Below are positions 48,201 through 57,200 of a DNA stretch of 64,000 nucleotides, piece after piece (within the stretch, counting starts at the first letter, position 1; each line of letters begins with the position of its first letter). Both the position numbers and the translations under genes were made by a program. The DNA is taken from NCBI RefSeq assembly GCF_030463565.1, contig NC_134656.1, forward strand, positions 2,547,001-2,611,000, written 5' to 3'. The notes beneath the pieces are model-generated. The model was not told where the DNA came from. It ran no database searches and was given only the letters and a program-made list of their open reading frames with translations. Source of the stretch: Pelecanus crispus (taxonomy: Eukaryota > Chordata > Aves > Pelecaniformes > Pelecanidae).

Positions 48201-51200
48201 TTTTACTAGTTTTAAATTTTGGCTTTCCTACAGAATGAATTGTAAGATTGTTTTTTAAATGAAATATTCTGCGAAAAAAATATGATTCCTTCTCAGGAAG
48301 ATTTAACTCTGGCTCCAGATACATTTGTCTTAAAGATTAGCTACCAGGTCGTAGGTTCAACCTAAATTTAGGTATTCTAAAATCAAGCCTCTATAAAACA
48401 CAAGTCACACAGGAATGCTTTCATGTTTATATTTTCTTTTTTGTTCCCATAAACATAATCGTTCTAAATAAGCAAACATCCCTGCTTTTTCACAAACATG
48501 GCAGAATTTTAGTAATGGTAGACTGGAAGGAAGGGAATTATCTAGAAACATGAAATTAGTGATGCTTCAAGCACAGAATTCACAGAATATTTGAAGACCA
48601 GCCAGATCAATATAATTATTTAATCTGACCTGCCTAACGCGTGCCAGAAAGCCTCATCCGATAATTCCTTAATCAATTCACGATCTTCGTTTCAGCTAGA
48701 GCATCTTTTCTAGAAAGCCTTGGAATGAATGATTTTAAATGACAGAGAACCCAGCACATTCCTATGTAATTGCCCCAAGTAGAGACACACAGGAGCAGAA
48801 AATAATGAACGTAAATTACAGAGGACTTGGTAGAGAGACAGAGAGCACGGCTAAACTGATACCCCTTCGAAGAGCCCTTGCACCGGCAGAAAGCGCCCAG
48901 CAGCTCTGGTTTGCCCATGCTGAGATGTTTTGCACGCAGATTTCTCTTTCTTTTCCTTGATGCCCTTCTTGCACTTGTGCCTTTTTTTCCCCCGTGTTGC
49001 GCAGTGATACCTGTGTTCCTTCATCCTCCCCAAGACGTGGTGGCAGAGACAGGCCAGGACGTTGCCATTACCTGCGCCGCCCAAGGAGATCCACGGCCCA
49101 CCATAACCTGGGTCAAAGTAAGAGATGATACCGTGTCCTCGGCAGTCACCGGGAAGCGGGATGGCTCCTCCGTGGGGGCATTAAACAACCCTCTCATTAA
49201 ACACCTCTCCCAGCTCAACTGCTTAAATCAGTTTGCGCAGTGCACATGGAAGAAATTGTGTTTGATGAAAATTTAAGGACCAGCATTTCCACTGATTTGG
49301 GGTTTTTAATGGTCTAAAAGAATGTTGCTCTTTCTCAGGCTCGAAGCCTTGCAACGCACATTCTTTTCTCTTGTTCTTCCTTCCAAATGAGTAACTTGAA
49401 GCCAGTGACCTTCCAGGATGTTAGAAACGCTTGATTGACTATTCCTGGAAAAAACGGATTTTTTTCCTAAGTAGTTCATCCTTATTTCCAGGATTCCCAC
49501 TGGTGGAACTGCATGATGCTGGTTGGCTCCAGCTTTGATGGGGCAAAGCCACGATCCCTAGCAATCACGCTGCAGCCTGGCTGCTCTTTTCAAAAATTCA
49601 TTAGATGAAGCTCTTCGGACTTTTTCCTGCTGTGCCATAGTACAACACCTGTGACCTTCACTGGGACCTGCCCTGCCTTTGAGCACAGTCAGGCACAGAA
49701 CAAATTAGAGGGGAAAATGTTTCAGCCTCAGTTACCCTGGAGAGGTCTCGTGGGAGGTGACCTTGCAGCTTACTTTGGGCTCCAGCCAGCAGTGGAAGCA
49801 GAAGAGCCTGGGAGGGCAGCAGAGTAAGCATTAGATTGGGGCAGGGCAGCAGAAAGATGTTAAGAAATAGGAGAATAAAAAAGCAAAACCTGAAGCCACC
49901 AGCCAGGTTGAGAGGTGGGGTTTGAGCTGCTCGCAGCACTTCGATCAGCAATGCTACCCAGCGCCAGCAAAAGCTGGTGTCTACAGTTCAAGGCCAGCAA
50001 AAACTCAGCAGTTTCAGGCTGTGCCAAAACTGAAGACTTTTAGACTTATTTATGTGCCATGAAACTTTTGTGACAGCAGCAGGGCACAGCACTTGCTCCA
50101 GTCAGCCCATCTGTAAGGAGGGCACAGAAATGCGTGGGGTGTCTGTGCCCTGCAGGGAGTGCCCGGAGGTGGGGCAGGGTGAAGGAGCTGAGCAAGGACC
50201 CCCTCGCAGTGGGTCCAGGCAGGAGCAGATGTCCTCGGAGGGCTTTCCCGTTTCTTTGGAAGAGCAATGCTAACATCTGGTGGCCACGTTAGTTCATCGC
50301 ATCCATCTGCGGGTTTGCTGAACAGGCTGAAGGCTGGGGTGATGGGAAGCTTTCCATACTCTGACGCGTTTTCTGTCTTTTGATGGTGCAACAGGAGGGT
50401 ATCCAGATCACAGAGAGTGGCAAGTTCCACATAAGCCAAGACGGGACCCTTTCCATTCAAGACCTCGGCGTGGCTGACCAGGGCAGATACGAGTGCATAG
50501 CAAGAAACCCCTTTGGCTTCACCTCCAGCGCTATGCAGCTCACCATCACTGGTAGGGCATCTCCTGTGGTCCTCTTGAGTCTTGCTCTCCTGTAAGGAGG
50601 GACGATGCTGTGTGATACCCACACTTTGAACAGATAACTCTGTTAGTTCTTCAGCTTCTTTGCAGACAGGTCCCTCGCAGGCGTGATCAGAGTCAGTCGG
50701 TTGTGAAAGCCCGGGCACCTCCCAGCCGCTCCTCGCTGTTTTCTCAGCTGAGCTGCAATTGCTCCCTGCAAAGCCAAAGGTGTTGTCTTAAACCACCTCC
50801 TGCAAGCCCAGCTGTCGGCGCGTGTGTAGTTACTGCCTCTGCTGGGAGGGAGAAACTTATTAAAATGTACCCACACGCTCACATGTCATCGTCTGACCGT
50901 AACCTCGCACACCAGGGGAGGGAGGAGAACAACATTGTCACTCCAAATACAGGGTTTTAAGTGTTTGCTCAGTCCCTTGGGGATGGAAAGAAGTCGCTCG
51001 TTTTCAAGCTACTGCTCTCTGCATTAGGGGAGCTGTCATGAATAAAGAGGAGTAGCGCTCCTCTGCTAGTCAAACCAGAGGTCAAGAGTAGAAATTGTAC
51101 TTCTTAGAGGGTAAGGAAGAACTGGCAAGGAAAAAAAAAAAATCAAAGGCAAGCAATAAGGTTAAAAATATAAGTAGAGAGCTATTCCTCAAGCACGCAG

Positions 51201-54200
51201 GAATAACCAGCATGAATAGAGAGTAGCTTATTAGGTGAATTTAGTATCATTTTCTATACAGGGATTGTGTGCAAGGAGCTGAGAATAATCTCAAATTTCT
51301 TTGCTGTTTGAAATTATTCGTAAGATAATTTCTGTGATTTATTCTTGATTGGTACCTCATTTTCCAGCTGCCTATTGCATACGCCAGTAGCCAAATGGGA
51401 ACTGGTTTGTTCAGCTGTGACAAACACCCTGGCTTAGAAAATGCATTCTGCAGTAAACTTTAAGAATTCATGTGTTTACTTCTGGAGGTATTCAAACAAC
51501 ATGTTTGTTTTTTGTTTTAAAATGATGTATCTGATGTGTTAACGCTAAATTTGAACCAAATTAGAAGTGTTCCACAAATGGAAAATTAATGTATGAGCAA
51601 ACCATTAAAATGAATTTAATGAATTTTAGAAGTTTCCTTTGTAGGAAGTAAATACTTTACTTTGAGTTAACTTGCTGTGATTTTTTTACATTTTCTTTTT
51701 CCAGTTTGGCCACCAACCAAAACAGGCATTTATTTGCAAAACCGAACAGGAGCAAACTCTGAATATGTGTTCTGCAGCCATCTCCTGAAAAAGTCACCTT
51801 CTTTATCAGGCAGTTAATTTCTTCTTCAGAATATCTTTTTTTAAAAAACCAAAAGTTTCATGGTGGTTATGTTGCAAATGGAAATGGGAGTTTGACCTGC
51901 GGTGGAGTTACTATGGGGCTGTACCCATACACAGGTTGTCTTGAGCTTGAAAGACAAATTAATATCAAAGTAAATTAAGAATTTTTTGTTCTTTCTTCCT
52001 GCTTTGAAAAGCCACGGACGTTGGTCGGAGCGGCGACACGTTTGTAGCCACGTCGATACGGGAAGCCATCAGCAGTGTGGACCATGCCATCAATTCAACA
52101 CGCACTGAGCTGTTTAGCAAGTAAGTGCGCGAAGCGCCACGACCTGAGACTTGAAGCAGAAAAGAGATAAAAGAGTCGTTGAATGAAGCTTTCTCAAATC
52201 TCATTTTATTGTTGACAATCCACAAACGAGAGCTACGGTATTGTCTTGAGTATTGGAGGCTGAAGCTGCATCACGTAGATGTGAGGATGTGATAGAGCTT
52301 CATAACAGGCATTTGGGACTCTGGAAAAATCTGATGCACAAGTATCTGATGCACGAATATCACCTCTTATGTCGCTTACATCTGCAACGTGCATTTTGTC
52401 GGCTGGAGTTGGCCCCAGAGACAGTGCATAGAGAAGAAAATAATCAGCACAGTCATTTTATAAATGCAACTGACTTTGTGTAGGGTGAACAGAAATAATA
52501 ATACAAATAATTCTAACCATTTCCTCAATGAAAAATGACTTCCTGAGTGAATGGCAATTCCCTCTTCTTCCACCCCAATATATGTTTTTATTGAAAAGAT
52601 AGATAGTTTGTATTAAGCCCAAAACCTCTGGGTTTCAGCTGTTGAAAAGTGAAAAATAAATGACTATAGCAGAAAAAACCCAGAGATGCTGAGGAAATTA
52701 AATATGTGTATTTTCCTGGGGAAAAATATCCTTCGTTTAATCATCTGCAATACGCAGGCAAGCCGTATCATTCTTACACTCTAGTTTTAAGGGTCAAGCG
52801 CCAGACCAGGCTTAGAGCCTGACTTCTGCTGCCTGCAGAGTCTCATTGCTCTGAACAGAGTGTATTTATTTTAATGTTCCTGTATTACTTCTGATTTCTT
52901 GAAACAGACGCCCCAAGACGCCCAATGACTTGCTGGCTCTCTTCCGTTACCCCCGGGACCCCTACACCCTTGAAACAGCCAGGGCAGGTGAGATCTTTGA
53001 AAGGACCTTGCAGCTGATTCAGGAACACGTGCAACAAGGTCTAATCGTGGATATGAATGTCACAGGTAGGAGGGATTTTATTTCCCTTCTTAACTTTGTG
53101 CGTAGCATTAAATTAAAACAACAATGTGTAGACATCCAGAGAGTTTCAGAAGTGCAAATTTGGGTATGTCAAGGAATGTGTTGTCTGGGTTGCAGTGCTC
53201 TCTTACATCTCATGGTTTTCCTAACAGCCGGAGGGCTGGTCTTGTGGTTACCGTACCAACCTGGTACTCAGGAAAGTGGTTCGGTTCCCTATTTTGCTAA
53301 AGATTTCTTGACTGGCTATGAAAGCCCTAATCTTTAAAAATATTTTGCCATTTAACTCACAAAGGAGTACCTTCGTGGATCTGAGGTTCAGTCTGTCAGC
53401 AGCATGGTCAGAGATGTTTCCTGCCCTCCAAGTGGCAATAAGAAAAATACCAAAAACTCTGAAGTATTTGGGTGCGGTAGCAGAGGGAGGGAGATACCGC
53501 TTCTCTGTCTCTCTACTGCTTTGACCTCTTAGCTACAAACTCAGATGCATTCCAGCTGCTCAGGTTCATTTTACCAAGGCAGGATAGCAAACAACCAAGC
53601 AATGCAACACCAAAAATACCTAGTGAGGTCCAAGCATCCAGCAGCTGGACTCCAAAACTTGCTAGCTGGGACTTCCTTTATATACAACAGGCATTCCCAT
53701 AGACTGCATGTTTCTACCTATATGGTGAGTCATCATGTAGCACGCATGTACGTTTGGGGCCCGGAAATATTTTTGCATGCCTGGATGTATTCCAGGCTGT
53801 GAGGAGTCTCTCTCCAGGCTGCAGGTCTTGTCTGGGCTGGTCGGACTGCCAGCCTCTCCTCCTCGTTGCCTCGTCAGCATCCGCACAGCGCAGCATTATT
53901 CAGCGCTTTTGCATGCCGTAGCGCCCTGGCAGTCGCCCACAGCTTCCCTGCTGCTTGTCACGTAGGGTTTGGATGGTCAGTGGTGCTCGAGGTTGTAGTA
54001 ATAACCCAGAGAGACGTAAAATAAACCCAGGATGGACACCAAGACCACCCCCACAGTTCGGTCTGCCAGTCACAACATTTCTGGTTTCCACCTCTGTGCA
54101 GTTCATAACTAACCTCTTTTCCCCTTTTCTTCTCTGTGGGGTGTGCTTCTCTGTGTAAATGATGCTGTGCTCCATTTAACCTTCCATAAATTACACAGCG

Positions 54201-57200
54201 ACACCACGATCAGAGACCTGGCCTTCCCCTGCCCACCCTGACAATCCCAGCAGCGGGTTTCACACAGAGCCCTTACATGGGATGGTAGGAACCAGATGGT
54301 TACAGCAGCTGTGGTCTGATCTGGTGCTTTGCCTTTACCTTTGCAGGCTATCGGTACAATGACTTGGTATCCCCTCACTACCTGAACATGATTGCCAACC
54401 TGTCGGGCTGCTCTGCCCACCGCCGCACGCCAAACTGCTCCGATATCTGCTTCCACAAGAAGTACAGGACCCACGATGGGTCTTGCAACAATCTCCAGCA
54501 CCCAATGTGGGGTGCATCTCTCACAGCCTTCCAGAGGCTCCTCAAACCTGCCTACCAGAATGGATTTAACCTCCCCCGGGGGTTCTCCTTGGCAGAAGAT
54601 GCAAGGGACCTGCCCCTTCCTCTACCGCGCCTTGTCTCCACCGCCATGGTCGGGACGGAGACCATCACCCCCGATGACCAGTTCACGCACATGCTCATGC
54701 AGTGGGGGCAGTTTCTGGACCACGACATGGACCAGACGGTGGCAGCCATTAGCATGTCCCGCTTCTCAGATGGAGCACCCTGCAGCAAGGTGTGCAGCAA
54801 TGACCCGCCTTGCTTCTCCGTCATGGTCCCTGCCAATGACCCCCGTGTGAGGAACGGGCGCTGCATGTTCTTCGTCCGCTCGAGTCCTGTGTGCGGCAGC
54901 GGGATGACCTCCCTGCTGATGAACTCCGTCTATGCCAGGGAGCAGATCAACCACTTGACATCTTACATCGATGCCTCCAATGTTTACGGCAGCACAGAGC
55001 AGGAATCGCGGGAGCTGCGGGATCTGAGCAGCCAAAATGGGCTGCTGAAGCAAGGGCAAGTTGTGCCCAGCTCGGGGAAGCATCTCCTTCCCTTTGCTGT
55101 AGGGCCACCCACTGAGTGCATGAGAGATGAGAATGAGAGCCCCGTGCCGTGCTTCCTGGCAGGAGACCACCGTGCCAATGAGCAGCTGGGTCTCACGGCC
55201 ATGCACACGCTTTGGTTCAGGGAGCACAACCGCATTGCCACGGAGCTGTCGGCCCTCAATCCCCACTGGGATGGAGACCTCCTGTATCACGAGGCACGGA
55301 AGATTGTGGGTGCCCAGATGCAGCATATCACCTATGCCCAGTGGCTCCCCAAGGTCCTTGGGGAAGCTGGGATGAAGATGCTGGGTGAGTACAAAGGCTA
55401 CAACCCCAACATCAATGCGGGGATTCTCAACGCCTTTGCCACTGCTGCCTTCCGCTTCGGGCACACCTTGATCAACCCCATCCTCTACCGGCTGAACGAA
55501 ACCTTCCAGCCCATCCGCCAAGGCCACATCCCCCTGCACAAGGCCTTCTTCTCCCCTTTCAGGATCACACAGGAAGGTGGGATCGACCCCCTCCTCCGTG
55601 GGCTGTTTGGGGTTCCTGGGAAAATGCGGGTCCCCTCCGAACTCCTCAACATGGAGCTGACGGAGAAACTCTTCTCCATGGCACACTCTGTCTCACTGGA
55701 CTTGGCCGCTATCAACATCCAGAGAGGGCGAGACCATGGCATCCCACCTTACAATGACTTCAGGGTCTTCTGCAACCTCTCATCTGCACAGGAGTTTGAG
55801 GACCTCAGAAACGAAATAAAGAACTTGGAGATCAGGGAAAAGCTCAGGAGGTACTGTAGCCTGCACTTGGAAGCATCAAAATCACTGGAGATCAGTCAGT
55901 GAAAAGTTTCTGCTCCTCCCAGGACACCCATCAAATAACCTCCCCAGATATTGCTACCCACAGATGTTAAGATAGGGTAGTAGCTGTGGTTTAAGAATGG
56001 GGTAAGACAAATGAGATCTCTCCAAGTGATCAGTCTGGTTCCGAGTGGAATGTCATCAGGCACTGCTGTGGTGTAGTTTGGGAGCAGACTGAGCCTGGGA
56101 GCTATTTTCCAGTGAGCCTAAACTGCATCCTATCTGCAGTGGCTGCTTCTTTCCAAAGCAGACCTTTATCCCATTGCCTTTTAGATAAGACCATTATAAA
56201 TATTGTCCAGATGAGTTCCTTGCATACAAATTCCTATGATGGGATCAGATTTCTATTATCTCCATTCTTTGACAGTCTTTTAACTTTTTTTAAATATCTG
56301 TAATCCTGCAGTTTATATGGAACTACCAAAAATATTGACCTGTTTCCAGCACTGATGGTGGAGGATCTTGTCCCTGGTACCAGGGTTGGACCAACGCTGA
56401 TGTGCCTGTTAACGACGCAGTTCCGAAGGCTGAGGGATGGAGATAGGTATTATCATTGGAGTCAACCCAAAGTCTTTGGTATTCTCTTTGTGGGGATTTG
56501 CTCCCTACGGGGAGGAACAGAACCTGTAATTTTTTATTATTTCTTGTCTTAGGATATGAGGAAAAGTTTCCTCTGTCCAGTGCATTTGCAAAAGGACTTG
56601 CCACAGTTACTGTCAATGTGTCCTTTCCTGATTTAATGATTCTCATTTCACTGCAGGACACTGGGCACCACTGAGGATGCGCCCAGTGTCTCCTGAAAAT
56701 GCTAGAAAATGTCCGCAGGAGCTTCCTTCTAATTCCTATTTGCTGCTTGTGTGAATGAGACACGTCTTTGCCTGGTGATGCACTTGGGGCAGGAGCGTTG
56801 TTCACCTGTGTCCCAGCCTGCTACAGCAGAGCTGTCTGAGCCTTGGGATTCCCCTGCAAGGGGCTGTACCTGCAGGTGGTGGCACCCTGCAGCTCCAGCC
56901 AGCAGCTCACGGGGGTTTATGGCTTCAGAAAAGGGCAGTCTGTGTTTGCAGCTGCCTGACACCAGAATAAAAGCTCTTTTTGAGGGGTGTGGGTGCTGCC
57001 ACACAGATGTAGGGGAACTCTTCTCCCTCTCCCAGTCTCACTTCCCATCCTTTTCTACTCCTGAGTCATGCTGTGATTACAACCCACTGCAGATTTTGGT
57101 ATGAGAATCCTGGAGTCTTCACGCCGGCGCAGCTGACTCAGATCAGACAGACGTCCCTTGCTCGTGTCATCTGTGACAACAGTGACCACATCCAGCAGCT

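Noticed and set aside
50050-50718. 222-codon minus-strand open frame
   Set aside because: Overlaps intron 13, exon 14 and intron 14; no recognisable domain or conserved motif. Treated as chance.
54766-55686. 306-codon open frame on the minus strand
   Set aside because: Shadow of the GC-rich peroxidase exon on the opposite strand; no family similarity.
55851-55904. Extension of the big peroxidase exon to the stop at 55902-55904
   Set aside because: Conservation ends at 55850, where a GTACTG donor begins. Exon 18 resumes the family sequence in frame at 56312, so the extra codons are intronic.
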